Assembly (NCBI RefSeq): GCF_001469025.1
Contig: NZ_LNIZ01000006.1
Coordinates: forward strand, 62,001 to 126,000
DNA: 64,000 nucleotides
Source of the DNA: Trueperella bernardiae
GTDB lineage: Bacteria; Actinomycetota; Actinomycetes; Actinomycetales; Actinomycetaceae
Direction: 5' to 3'
A program made the position numbers and the translations under genes. Within the stretch, counting starts at the first letter, position 1; every line of letters begins with the position of its first letter. The notes beneath the pieces were generated by a model, which was not told the origin of the DNA, made no database searches, and saw only the letters and a list, made by a program, of their open reading frames with translations. Shown in pieces: positions 25,261-33,798 of the stretch.

Positions 25261-26343
25261 GTGAGGAATTTCAAGAAGTTTGCGGCCGTCTTGGCCTCAA
25301 CTGCTCTTGCACTCAGCGCCTGCTCTGGCGGCGGGGACAACGGTTCGGAAGGGGGCAAGTCCAACTTTAAGGCCTGCCTCGTCTCGGACGCCGGCGGTTG
25401 GGATGACCGCTCGTTCAACGAATCCGCATACAACGGCCTCATGCAGAGCAAGGAGTCGCTCGGTATCCAGGTCAAGACGGCCGAGTCGTCCTCGGACGCG
25501 GATTTCGCGCCGAACGTCGAGGCCATGGTCGCTGACGGCTGCAACATGATCATCGGCGTTGGCTTCCTGCTCGAGCAGCCGCTCCAGGATGCCGCTGCGA
25601 ACAACCCGGACATCGAGTTCGGCCTGGTCGACTCCTTCTTCACCGACGGCGACGCCACCGTCACGGTTGAGAACGGCCGCCCGCTCGTCTTCAACACCGC
25701 CGAGGCCGCCTACCTCGCCGGTTACCTGGCAGCTGGCATGACCAAGACCGGCACGGTCGCCACCTTCGGCGGCCTGCAGATCCCGTCGGTCACCATCTTC
25801 ATGGACGGCTTCGCCGACGGCGTGGCCAAGTACAACGAGGACATGGGCACCTCCGTCAAGCTTCTCGGCTGGGACAAGGCTTCGCAGGCCGGTGCGTTCA
25901 CCAACTCCTTCGATGACCAGACTCTCGGCAAGCAGCAGGCCCAGCAGTTCATCGACCAGGGCGCTGACGTCATCATGCCGGTTGCCGGCCCGGTCGGCCT
26001 CGGTGCCGCCGCTGCCGCCCAAGAGGCTGGCGACGTCATGTTCATCGGTGTTGACTCCGACTGGTTCAATACCGCTCCCGACTACGCCGACCTCATGCTG
26101 ACCTCGGTCATGAAGGAGATCGCGGCCTCCGTCGAGGATACGATCAAGGCTGGCTCGGAGGGCACGTTCTCGTCCGATCCGTACGTGGGTACCCTCGAGA
26201 ACGGTGGCGTGTCCATCGCTCCGTACCACAACTTCGAGGACAAGGTTCCGGCCGAGCTGAAGGATGCGATCATCAAGCTCGAGGAGCAGATCAAGTCTGG
26301 CGAGCTCAAGGTTGAGTCTGACGCCTCTCCGAAGAGCAACTAG
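25261..26343 (+). CDS. BMP/PnrA-family lipoprotein, nucleoside-binding component of an ABC importer
   Basis: 360 residues beginning at GTG 25261, six bases after GAAGGAG. Lipoprotein signal with lipobox LSAC (Cys21). The mature part follows the basic membrane protein / PnrA pattern: ACLVSDAGGWDDRSFNESAYNG, NMIIGVGFLLEQP, AAYLAGYLAAGMTKTG and MPVAGPVGLGAAAAAQEAG. Members of this family that sit beside such ATPase/permease genes bind purine or other nucleosides. It would be anchored outside the membrane and deliver substrate to the transporter encoded next. A strong hairpin between it and the ATPase gene suggests higher expression of the binding protein, as is common for importers. Confidence 0.92.
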   Translation: MRNFKKFAAVLASTALALSACSGGGDNGSEGGKSNFKACLVSDAGGWDDRSFNESAYNGLMQSKESLGIQVKTAESSSDADFAPNVEAMVADGCNMIIGVGFLLEQPLQDAAANNPDIEFGLVDSFFTDGDATVTVENGRPLVFNTAEAAYLAGYLAAGMTKTGTVATFGGLQIPSVTIFMDGFADGVAKYNEDMGTSVKLLGWDKASQAGAFTNSFDDQTLGKQQAQQFIDQGADVIMPVAGPVGLGAAAAAQEAGDVMFIGVDSDWFNTAPDYADLMLTSVMKEIAASVEDTIKAGSEGTFSSDPYVGTLENGGVSIAPYHNFEDKVPAELKDAIIKLEEQIKSGELKVESDASPKSN

Positions 26344-26360
26344 TCCTGTCTAAGCAACCT

Positions 26361-26395
26361 GGGGAGGCCCGGCCCGTCCAGGGCCGGGCCTCCCC
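26361..26395 (+). terminator. Hairpin between the binding-protein gene and its transporter
   Basis: A perfect 15-bp GC-rich stem (26361-26375 with 26381-26395) with a 5-base loop, followed by GTTTA. Likely a partial terminator or mRNA stabiliser setting a higher level of the lipoprotein than of the membrane complex. Confidence 0.75.
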
Positions 26396-26421
26396 GTTTA
26401 CTGTCACAGGAAGGCAGACAC

Positions 26422-27963
26422 GTGAAACTCGAACTGAGAGGGATCACCAAGCGGTTTGGGACCCTCGTGGCGAACGACCACATTGACCTTGTGGTCGAAC
26501 CAGGCCACATCCATGCGCTTCTCGGTGAGAATGGCGCAGGTAAATCAACGTTGATGAATGTTCTCTACGGCCTCTACGAGCCGAACGAGGGCGAAATTCT
26601 TCTGGATGATAAGCCCCAGAAGTTCAACGGTCCCGGCGACGCGGTTGCCGCCGGCATCGGCATGGTCCACCAGCACTTCATGCTCATCCCCGTCTTCACG
26701 GTCGCCGAGTCGATCGCGTTGGGATACGAGCCCACGAAGGCCGCGGGCCTCATTGATATCGCCAAGGCGCGCAAGCTCGTCAAGGACGTCTCCGCCCGCT
26801 TCGGCTTTGACCTTGACCCGGATGCCAAGATTGAGGATCTCCCTGTTGGCGCGCAGCAGCGCGTGGAGATTGTTAAGGCGCTCTCGCGTGACGCCCGCGT
26901 CCTCATCCTCGATGAGCCCACTGCTGTGCTCACCCCGCAGGAGACGGACGAGCTGATGGCGATCATGCGCCAGCTCGCGGACGCCGGTACCTCGATCGTC
27001 TTTATTACCCATAAGCTTCGTGAGGTCCGCGCCGTTGCGGACGACATCACGGTCATCCGTCGTGGCAAGGTGGTGGGGGCGGCAGACCCGACCTCCACCG
27101 AGGCCGAGCTGGCCACCCTCATGGTGGGTCGCCCGGTCATGATGCAGGTGGAGAAGGAGCCGGCCAAACTGGCCGGCCCGGGCCTGGTGGTTGACAACCT
27201 CACCGCGTTCGACTCCGCCGGCACCAGGGTGCTCGACGGCGTGAGCTTCGAGGTGAACAAGGGTGAGGTCGTGGCCATCGCAGGTGTGCAGGGCAACGGC
27301 CAGACCGAGCTTGCGGAGACCATCGTCGGCCTGCAGGAGCCTGCGGGCGGCACGATTTCGCTCAACGGCACCGATATCACCGCACACGGCGTGCGTCAGA
27401 CCATCGAAGACGGCATCGGCCAGATCCCCGAGGATCGCTCCAAGGACGGCGTGATTGCCAGCTTCTCGATCGCCGAGAATCTGGTGCTCGACCAGTACCG
27501 TGACAAGCCGTTCTCGGCTGGCGGCGTGCTTCGCCCCAAGGTCATTCACAAGAATTCGCTGGACAAGCAGGAGGAGTACGACATCCGCTTGACCTCGGTC
27601 TACGACCCAATCTCCACCCTGTCGGGCGGTAACCAGCAGAAGGTGGTCGTGGCCCGTGAGCTCTCGCGTGACCTTGAGCTGCTGATCGCGAACCAGCCCA
27701 CCCGCGGCGTGGACGTCGGCTCGATCGAGTTCATCCACAAGCGCATCGTGGAGGTGCGCGACGCGGGCACCCCGGTGCTCCTCGTGTCCTCCGAACTGGA
27801 TGAGGTGGTGGCGCTCGCTGACAGGATCGTCGTCATGTACCGCGGCCGCGTGATCGGCACCGTCCCCGCTGACACCTCGCGTGACGCGCTCGGCCTCATG
27901 ATGGCCGGCGTGCCCCAGGAGGAGGCCCTGGCGATGTCGCAGACCCCGAAGGAGGAGCTCTAA
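26422..27963 (+). CDS. Nucleoside ABC importer, duplicated ATPase subunit
   Basis: 513 residues with two ABC domains in tandem, as in sugar/nucleoside (NupO/RnsB-like) ATPases. Domain 1 has LLGENGAGKSTLMN, a Q-loop in GMVHQHFMLIPVFTVAES and LILDEPTAVLTPQE. Domain 2 has the degenerate Walker A AGVQGNGQTELAE and LSGGNQQKVVVAREL with ANQPTRGVD in place of a canonical Walker B, typical of the family, where one site is weak. GTG 26422 follows AGGAAGG. It energises uptake through the two permeases encoded immediately downstream (no gap, then 4-bp overlap). Confidence 0.93.
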   Translation: MKLELRGITKRFGTLVANDHIDLVVEPGHIHALLGENGAGKSTLMNVLYGLYEPNEGEILLDDKPQKFNGPGDAVAAGIGMVHQHFMLIPVFTVAESIALGYEPTKAAGLIDIAKARKLVKDVSARFGFDLDPDAKIEDLPVGAQQRVEIVKALSRDARVLILDEPTAVLTPQETDELMAIMRQLADAGTSIVFITHKLREVRAVADDITVIRRGKVVGAADPTSTEAELATLMVGRPVMMQVEKEPAKLAGPGLVVDNLTAFDSAGTRVLDGVSFEVNKGEVVAIAGVQGNGQTELAETIVGLQEPAGGTISLNGTDITAHGVRQTIEDGIGQIPEDRSKDGVIASFSIAENLVLDQYRDKPFSAGGVLRPKVIHKNSLDKQEEYDIRLTSVYDPISTLSGGNQQKVVVARELSRDLELLIANQPTRGVDVGSIEFIHKRIVEVRDAGTPVLLVSSELDEVVALADRIVVMYRGRVIGTVPADTSRDALGLMMAGVPQEEALAMSQTPKEEL

Positions 27964-29274
27964 ATGGCTCAGAATACGACCTCCCCGCGCAAGGCGGGCG
28001 TGGGCACCTACATCAAGGGCTTGGTCTACAGGTGCGTGCGCTCCGGCTGGCTCGTGTCGGTGCTCGCGGTGCTCATCGCGTTCGTCATCGGTGGCATTCT
28101 TATTGCGCTCACCGGCTCGAACGTGCTTGAGGCCTACTATGCGATGTTCCGCGGCGCGATCTTCGACCCGCAGGGTTCGACCTTCGTTCGCCAGATCAAG
28201 CCGATTACCGACTCCTTCTTCTATGCCATCCCGCTCATCATCGGCGGCCTGGGCTTGGCTTTCGGCTTCCGCGCCGGCTTGTTCAACATTGGCGGTGCCG
28301 GCCAGCTGATCTTCGGCGCGCTCGGCGCGGCGTGGGTGGGCTTCAACATGTCCTTCCCGCCGGTCATCCACACCCTGCTCGCCCTGCTGGCGGGCATCGT
28401 GGCCGGCGCGCTGTACGCGGGAATCGCGGGCGTGCTCAAGGCGCGCACGGGCGCGAACGAGGTGATCGTGACGATCATGCTCAACTCGATCGCCACCCTC
28501 GCCCTTGGCTACATCCTTTTGCAGCCGGCCTGGCAGGTGCCCGGCTCGTCTTTCCCGAAAACGCCGACCGTGGCCGATTCGGCCGCGCTCAGCCCGTTGC
28601 TGCCCGCGCCGTTCAAGCTCCACGCGGGTATCATCATCGCCATCCTGGCCACGATCCTGTTTTGGTGGGTGCTCGAGCGCTCGACCTTCGGTTTCGAGGT
28701 CCGCGCGGTGGGCGCCAACCCGAACGCTGCCCGTACCGCGGGCATCTCGGTGGGCAAGGTGACCACGCTGACGATGGTCGTCTCCGGCTCTTTCCTCGGG
28801 CTCGCCGGCGCGAACGAGGCGCTCGGCACCATCGGGTACGTCTCGTCGAACGTGGCCGGTACGGTCGGCTTCGACGCGATCACGGTGGCACTCCTTGGCC
28901 GCAACAAGCCGCTCGGCACCTTCTTCGCGGGCCTGCTGTTCGGCGCCTTCAAGGCCGGCGGTTACATCATGCAGACCAGGGGCGTGCCGGTTGACATGAT
29001 CCTCATCTTGCAGTCCATCATCGTTCTCCTCATCGCGGCCCCGGCGCTCGTGCGCTGGATCTTCCGCCTGCCGTCAACGAACACCGTCACGCTGCGCCAG
29101 TACATCACGCTGACCGAGCGCGGCATCGACGTGACCGAAGAGAACGCGAATGACCTGGTGGCGGCCGGCGTCGTCACTGAGAGCGTCAAGCCCGTGCGCG
29201 ACGAGAGCCGGATCAGCGTGGCAGGGGACACCGCGGAAGCGACCGACGAGCTGAACAAGGGAGGCCAGCAATGA
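27964..29274 (+). CDS. Nucleoside ABC importer, permease subunit 1
   Basis: 436 residues, BPD_transp_2 family (RbsC/NupP-like). About eight to ten hydrophobic helices from residue 25 to 360; GLGLAFGFRAGLFNIGGAGQ and TGANEVIVTIMLNSIA are the conserved family segments, the latter near the ATPase-coupling region. A 50-60 residue acidic hydrophilic tail (ITLTERGIDVTEENANDLVA) is probably cytoplasmic and of unknown role. Starts directly after the ATPase stop and overlaps the second permease by 4 bp. Partner in a heterodimeric channel. Confidence 0.92.
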   Translation: MAQNTTSPRKAGVGTYIKGLVYRCVRSGWLVSVLAVLIAFVIGGILIALTGSNVLEAYYAMFRGAIFDPQGSTFVRQIKPITDSFFYAIPLIIGGLGLAFGFRAGLFNIGGAGQLIFGALGAAWVGFNMSFPPVIHTLLALLAGIVAGALYAGIAGVLKARTGANEVIVTIMLNSIATLALGYILLQPAWQVPGSSFPKTPTVADSAALSPLLPAPFKLHAGIIIAILATILFWWVLERSTFGFEVRAVGANPNAARTAGISVGKVTTLTMVVSGSFLGLAGANEALGTIGYVSSNVAGTVGFDAITVALLGRNKPLGTFFAGLLFGAFKAGGYIMQTRGVPVDMILILQSIIVLLIAAPALVRWIFRLPSTNTVTLRQYITLTERGIDVTEENANDLVAAGVVTESVKPVRDESRISVAGDTAEATDELNKGGQQ

Positions 29275-30581
29275 GCGTTGACGTTCGCAACGAGGCTCCG
29301 CAGGTGGCGGAGAATGAGGAAGTGAAGACTCGCCTGTCGTGGAAGCTTCCGATCACGTACGCGTTGGCGACCCTCCTGTTGGTCTTCTTCGCACTGAACG
29401 CCAAGGGTGAGACGATCCTGCGCCTGGGGCACCGTAGCCAGTCCTACACGATGGACGATGCCACGATTGACGCCCCGCTGTTCCTGTGGGTGTTTGCCAT
29501 CATCGCACTCGCCGGCACCGTCTGGTCGATCCTGTCCACGCTCTCGCGTGGCAAGTACGGCAAGATGGGCCGCACCCTGGACCTGGTGACGATGCTCCTG
29601 GTGGGCACCGTGACCATCCTGTCCTTCCTCATCTTCGCGGGCGCCGGTTCGGCGGGCGCGGTCACGCTGACCTCCACCCTGGGTGCGACGGTGGCGATCT
29701 CCACCCCGCTCATCTTCGGCGCGATGTCCGGCGTGATCTGTGAGCGCGTGGGCGTGGTTAACATTAGCATTGAGGGCCAGCTCCTGGCGGGTGCGTTTGC
29801 GGGCGTGATGGCGGCGTCGTTCTTCAAGAACGCATACATCGGCCTGCTCTTCGCCCCGGTGGCCGGCGCGCTGCTCGGCGCCCTGCTCGCGCTGTTCGCG
29901 GTGCGCTACGGCGTGGACCAGATCATCGTGGGCGTGGTGCTCAATGTGCTGGCGCTCGGTCTGACCGCGTTCTTCTACGACACGATCATGACCCAGGACC
30001 AGCAGCTGTTCAACACGAACCGCTACTCGCTGAGTGCGATCAAGATCCCGGGCCTGTCCGAGATCCCGGTGATCGGCCCGATGCTGTTCAACCAGACCAT
30101 CATCGTCTACGTCATGTACGCCGCGGTGATCTTCCTGGCGATCTTCATCTTCCGTTCCCGCTGGGGCCTACGCCTGCGCGCCTGTGGCGAGCATCCGAGG
30201 GCCGCGGACACGGTGGGCATCAACGTCAACCGCACCCGCACGCGCAACACGATCCTCGGATCGGCGATGGCCGGCTTCGGTGGCGCCTCGTTCACCATCG
30301 GAACGGGCCTGGCGTTCACGGACAACATTTCCGCAGGTAATGGATACATCGCCCTCGCGGCCATGATCCTCGGTAAGTGGCACCCGGTGGGTGCCATGGG
30401 CGCGGCCGTCAAGTTCGGCTTCGCCCGCGCGGTTGCCCAACTCGTGCCCTCGCTACACAGCGGTATCCCGTCCAACCTGCTCAACATGATCCCTTACATT
30501 GTGACCATCATTGCCGTGGCCGGCTTCGTGGGTAAGTCCAAGCCGCCGGCGGCCGAGAATATCCCCTACATGAAATCATGA
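29271..30581 (+). CDS. Nucleoside ABC importer, permease subunit 2
   Basis: 436 residues, the second BPD_transp_2 permease (NupQ-like). After a polar N-terminus of about 25 residues there are multiple membrane segments; SGVICERVGVVNISIEGQLLAG and GVDQIIVGVVLNVLALG are the family signatures. The N-terminal 100 residues include an extra pair of hydrophobic stretches (TYALATLLLVFFALN and LFLWVFAIIALAGTVW) ahead of the core. ATGA overlap with the first permease (29271-29274) and with cdd (30578-30581), so uptake and first catabolic step are co-translated. Confidence 0.92.
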   Translation: MSVDVRNEAPQVAENEEVKTRLSWKLPITYALATLLLVFFALNAKGETILRLGHRSQSYTMDDATIDAPLFLWVFAIIALAGTVWSILSTLSRGKYGKMGRTLDLVTMLLVGTVTILSFLIFAGAGSAGAVTLTSTLGATVAISTPLIFGAMSGVICERVGVVNISIEGQLLAGAFAGVMAASFFKNAYIGLLFAPVAGALLGALLALFAVRYGVDQIIVGVVLNVLALGLTAFFYDTIMTQDQQLFNTNRYSLSAIKIPGLSEIPVIGPMLFNQTIIVYVMYAAVIFLAIFIFRSRWGLRLRACGEHPRAADTVGINVNRTRTRNTILGSAMAGFGGASFTIGTGLAFTDNISAGNGYIALAAMILGKWHPVGAMGAAVKFGFARAVAQLVPSLHSGIPSNLLNMIPYIVTIIAVAGFVGKSKPPAAENIPYMKS

Positions 30582-31018
30582 ATATTGACTGGAACGCCTT
30601 AAAAGAACTGGCGATTGAAGCAATGCATAGCGCCTACGCGCCGTACTCGGGTTACCCGGTGGGGGCGGCGGGCGTGACCACCGATGGCCGCTATGTCTCC
30701 GGTTGCAACGTGGAGAACGCCTCCTACGGCCTGGGCACGTGTGCGGAGAACGGCATGGTTTCCGCGCTCGTCCGCTCGGGCGGGGGTCAGCTCGCGGCGG
30801 TGTGGTGTGTGAAGGGCGACGGCGAAACCGCGGTTCCCTGCGGCCGTTGCCGTCAGTTGCTGTACGAATTTGGAGGGCCGGAGCTGCTGGTGTACATGCC
30901 CAAGACGGGACCCCAGCCGATGACGTACGTGCTCCCGGAGGCCTTCGGGCCGCGTGACCTCACCGCGTACGGCAGCGAAGACAGCGTTGACATGGCGAAG
31001 ACGGTTTTTAAGGACTGA
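30578..31018 (+). CDS. cdd: Cytidine deaminase
   Basis: 146 residues, tetrameric-type CDA. Deaminates cytidine and deoxycytidine to (deoxy)uridine. Zinc site: NVENASYGLGTCAENGM (Cys ligand and proton-shuttle Glu) and PCGRCRQLLYEF (two Cys ligands). The N-terminal MHSAYAPYSGYPVGAA is the substrate-positioning block. Starts inside the end of the second permease (ATGA) and ends 1 bp before deoA, so imported pyrimidine nucleosides are deaminated and then phosphorolysed. The C-terminal ~35 residues extend slightly beyond the catalytic core, as in many actinobacterial CDAs. Confidence 0.95.
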   Translation: MNIDWNALKELAIEAMHSAYAPYSGYPVGAAGVTTDGRYVSGCNVENASYGLGTCAENGMVSALVRSGGGQLAAVWCVKGDGETAVPCGRCRQLLYEFGGPELLVYMPKTGPQPMTYVLPEAFGPRDLTAYGSEDSVDMAKTVFKD

Positions 31019-31019
31019 T

Positions 31020-32306
31020 ATGACGGAACAGTTTGATGTCGTTGACATCATCCGGGCCAAGCGCAACAAGAACAAGTTGACGCTTCCCGAAATCAATTGG
31101 ACGATTGACGCCTACACCCGTGGCGTGGTGGGCGATGAGCAGATGGCCGCGCTCGCGATGGCGATCTTCCTCAACGGGATGGACCGGGAGGAGATCGCCC
31201 AGTGGACCCAGGCAATGATCAACTCGGGTGAGCGGATGGACTTCGCCTCGTTGGGCAAGCCCACCGCGGACAAGCACTCCACGGGCGGCGTGGGGGATAA
31301 GATCACCCTGCCGCTAGCCCCGCTCGTGGCTGTCTACGGCGTGGCCGTCCCACAGCTCTCAGGCCGCGGGCTGGGCCACACGGGCGGCACGCTCGACAAG
31401 CTCGAGGCCATCCCCGGCTGGCGCGCGGCGCTCAGCAACGACGAGGTCATGACCCAGCTCGCCGGCTGCGGCGCGGTGATCTGCGCGGCGGGCTCCGGCC
31501 TGGCGCCGGCGGACAAGAAGCTGTACGCGCTTCGTGACGTGACGGCTACCGTGGACTGCATCCCGCTCATCGCCTCCTCGATCATGTCGAAGAAGATCGC
31601 CGAGGGCACCGACTCGCTCGTCCTCGACGTCAAGGTCGGCTCGGGCGCCTTCATGAAGGACCTGTCGATGGCCCAGGAGTTGGCCCGCACGATGGTCGAC
31701 CTCGGTACCGACGCCGGCGTCACCACCACCGCCCTGCTCACCGACATGTCCACCCCGCTCGGCCTCAAGGTGGGCAACGCCCCCGAGATCGCCGAGTCGG
31801 TGGAGGTGCTCGCGGGCGGGGGACCGGCCGACGTTGTCGAGCTCACCCTGGCGCTCGCGCGCGAGATGCTCACCGCAGCCGGCCAGCCCGACGCGGACAT
31901 CGAAGAGGCGCTCAAGGACGGGCGTGCCATGGACAAGTGGCGCGAGATGATCCGTGCCCAGGACGGTGATCCGGACGCCCCGCTCCCGGTGGCCAAGCAC
32001 TCTCACGACGTGTTGGCCGATGAGGATGGTGTGCTCACCGAGCTCGACGCGCTCGCTGTGGGCGTGGCCTCGTGGCGCTTGGGTGCCGGCCGTGCCTTCA
32101 AGGAGGAGCCGGTCCAGCTGGCTGCGGGCATCGAGCTGTACAAGAAGCCGGGCGACACGGTGAAGAAGGGCGAGAAGCTCATGACCTTCCTCACCGACGA
32201 AGATGGCCGTATCCCGCGTGCGCTTGAGGCGCTCGAGGGCGGCGTCGTGATCGGCGGAGAGTACAGGCCGCGCGAGTCGGTCGTGCTGGATCGCATCGCC
32301 AAGTGA
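31020..32306 (+). CDS. deoA: Thymidine / pyrimidine-nucleoside phosphorylase
   Basis: 428 residues, normal length. Splits thymidine (and deoxyuridine, possibly uridine) with phosphate to base plus (deoxy)ribose-1-phosphate. Signatures KHSTGGVGDKITLPLAPLVA and SGRGLGHTGGTLDKLEAIPG are the phosphate- and nucleoside-binding blocks; the C-terminal alpha/beta domain is present. ATG 31020 follows the cdd stop by 1 bp, with AAGGA upstream. Its stop is overlapped by the GTG of the unknown gene at 32303 (GTGA), so that gene is tied to this catabolic step by translation. Confidence 0.95.
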   Translation: MTEQFDVVDIIRAKRNKNKLTLPEINWTIDAYTRGVVGDEQMAALAMAIFLNGMDREEIAQWTQAMINSGERMDFASLGKPTADKHSTGGVGDKITLPLAPLVAVYGVAVPQLSGRGLGHTGGTLDKLEAIPGWRAALSNDEVMTQLAGCGAVICAAGSGLAPADKKLYALRDVTATVDCIPLIASSIMSKKIAEGTDSLVLDVKVGSGAFMKDLSMAQELARTMVDLGTDAGVTTTALLTDMSTPLGLKVGNAPEIAESVEVLAGGGPADVVELTLALAREMLTAAGQPDADIEEALKDGRAMDKWREMIRAQDGDPDAPLPVAKHSHDVLADEDGVLTELDALAVGVASWRLGAGRAFKEEPVQLAAGIELYKKPGDTVKKGEKLMTFLTDEDGRIPRALEALEGGVVIGGEYRPRESVVLDRIAK

Positions 32307-33010
32307 ACCTGTCCACTATTCTCGCGCGGCTCGCCCGCCCGGTCGTGACCCCGATCCAGTTCTCCTGGCCCGATGATTTCGTGGCCGAGGACTGGTTCGC
32401 CGACGACGCGGCGGGCGAGCCATACGGGGGCCGCCGGCTGGCCCAGTCCACGGGTCAGACCTGTGGCGCCATGGTGGTGCTGGCCGCCGGTATGCTCTTC
32501 GACCCGCTCCTGCGCGAGCGTGTGGAGCGCGAGGGGCCGGAGCGTGCCGAAGCTGAGATCTACGCCCAGTTGCGCCGCCGGGCGCTCGGCCCGCTCACCT
32601 GGCCGGCCGCCTTCGGCTCGCCGCCGTGGGCGGTGGCCAGGGAGATGACGGCGATCGCCCGGCAGGCGGGCTATGACGTCACCTACGTCAGCACGCCCGT
32701 GGATACGGACACCGAACGCGGGCGCGCGATCCTGCAATGGGCGTGGCACGCTGCCGGCGTCGGCCTGCCCGTGCCCCTCTTCACCGGGGGAGACCTCGCC
32801 GAGGGCGTGGCACGCGCCGTGCCCCGGCACGTCGTGCTGGCACTGCCGGCCGCCGATGACTCACCTGAACTATCCATCTACGACCCGGGGTCGGGATCCG
32901 TGTATCGCGTCCCCATCTTTTCCATGGCGCAGCGGTCAACGCCGCTGCCCGCCTTTGGGCACTGGACACGGCTTGTGTGGGCAGTGCTCCCGCAACCTAT
33001 GAAGGAGTAA
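32303..33010 (+). CDS. Unrecognised protein with a papain/C39-like Q-C-H-D pattern
   Basis: 235 residues; not a family I can name. Gln48 lies six residues before Cys54 in [20 protein letters not shown], like the oxyanion Gln and nucleophile of papain/C39 peptidases, and RHVVLALP (His176) followed by [15 protein letters not shown] (Asp194) matches the C39 'H-V-V...D-P-x-x-G' ending. No signal peptide or membrane segment is visible, so it should be cytoplasmic, unusual for C39-like domains. The middle (70-170) is Ala/Arg rich and unassigned. GTG 32303 overlaps the deoA stop and deoC starts 2 bp after its end: it is squarely inside the nucleoside operon. A role as peptidase, amidase or inactive binding fold is open. 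Confidence 0.85.
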   Translation: MNLSTILARLARPVVTPIQFSWPDDFVAEDWFADDAAGEPYGGRRLAQSTGQTCGAMVVLAAGMLFDPLLRERVEREGPERAEAEIYAQLRRRALGPLTWPAAFGSPPWAVAREMTAIARQAGYDVTYVSTPVDTDTERGRAILQWAWHAAGVGLPVPLFTGGDLAEGVARAVPRHVVLALPAADDSPELSIYDPGSGSVYRVPIFSMAQRSTPLPAFGHWTRLVWAVLPQPMKE

Positions 33011-33012
33011 AC

Positions 33013-33666
33013 ATGACTGAAGTTTCAAAGATGATCGACCACACCCTGCTCAAGCCGGAGGCCACCATCGAGGACGTGGCCAAGCTGGTCGAGGAGGCCA
33101 AGGAGCTCGGCACCTTCTCGGTGTGCGTCTCCCCGTCGATGCTCCCGCTGCCGGCCAGCATCGAGCTGGGCGACGTCAAGCTGTGCGTTGTGGTCGGCTT
33201 CCCCTCGGGCGCCGTGGCCTCCGAGATCAAGGCCGCCGAGGCCGCCCGCGCGGTTGCCGCCGGTGCCGACGAGGTGGACATGGTCATCAACCTCGGCTAC
33301 GCCAAGGAGCACGACTGGGACGCGCTCGGCTACGACATCGCCGTGGTCCGCGACGCGATCCCGTACGCCCTGCTCAAGGTCATCATCGAGTCCGCCGTGC
33401 TGACGGACGAGGAGATCGTCGAGGCCTGCAAGTGTGCGGCCGAGGCCGGCGCTGACTATGTCAAGACCTCCACTGGATTCCACCCGGCAGGTGGCGCCTC
33501 CGCCCACGCCGTCAAGCTCATGCGCGAGACCGTGGGTGAGGACCTCGGGGTCAAGGCCTCCGGCGGCATCCGCGACGCCGAGACCGCCAAGGCGATGATC
33601 GAGGCCGGCGCCAGCCGCCTCGGCCTGTCCTCCTCGCGCGCCGTCATCGAAGGATTCGTCAACTAG
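33013..33666 (+). CDS. deoC: Deoxyribose-phosphate aldolase
   Basis: 217 residues, TIM barrel. Cleaves 2-deoxyribose-5-phosphate to acetaldehyde and glyceraldehyde-3-phosphate. [34 protein letters not shown], and the Schiff-base lysine in [16 protein letters not shown] are all present, as is the phosphate-binding [17 protein letters not shown] (33001-33007) gives ATG 33013; an upstream in-frame start would overlap the previous gene. Last gene of the operon, followed by a strong terminator. Its substrate needs a phosphopentomutase, which is not in this operon; see the mutase on the opposite strand. Confidence 0.95.
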   Translation: MTEVSKMIDHTLLKPEATIEDVAKLVEEAKELGTFSVCVSPSMLPLPASIELGDVKLCVVVGFPSGAVASEIKAAEAARAVAAGADEVDMVINLGYAKEHDWDALGYDIAVVRDAIPYALLKVIIESAVLTDEEIVEACKCAAEAGADYVKTSTGFHPAGGASAHAVKLMRETVGEDLGVKASGGIRDAETAKAMIEAGASRLGLSSSRAVIEGFVN

Positions 33667-33750
33667 TATCTACGGAATCGGAGGCGTTGACGCGAGCCGC
33701 GTGACTGCCTCCCGCACGTGCGGTCCACGGAGACGCCGCCAGCTGGTGAA

Positions 33751-33786
33751 ACGCGAAGGCCCCCGATTTTTCGGGGGCCTTCGCGT
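33751..33786. terminator. Convergent terminator between deoC and the phosphosugar mutase
   Basis: Perfect 16-bp stem (33751-33766 with 33771-33786) closed by a TTTT loop. No U tract on either side, but its strength and its place between convergent genes make termination likely. Confidence 0.8.
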
Positions 33787-33798
33787 GTACGCAGGTGC

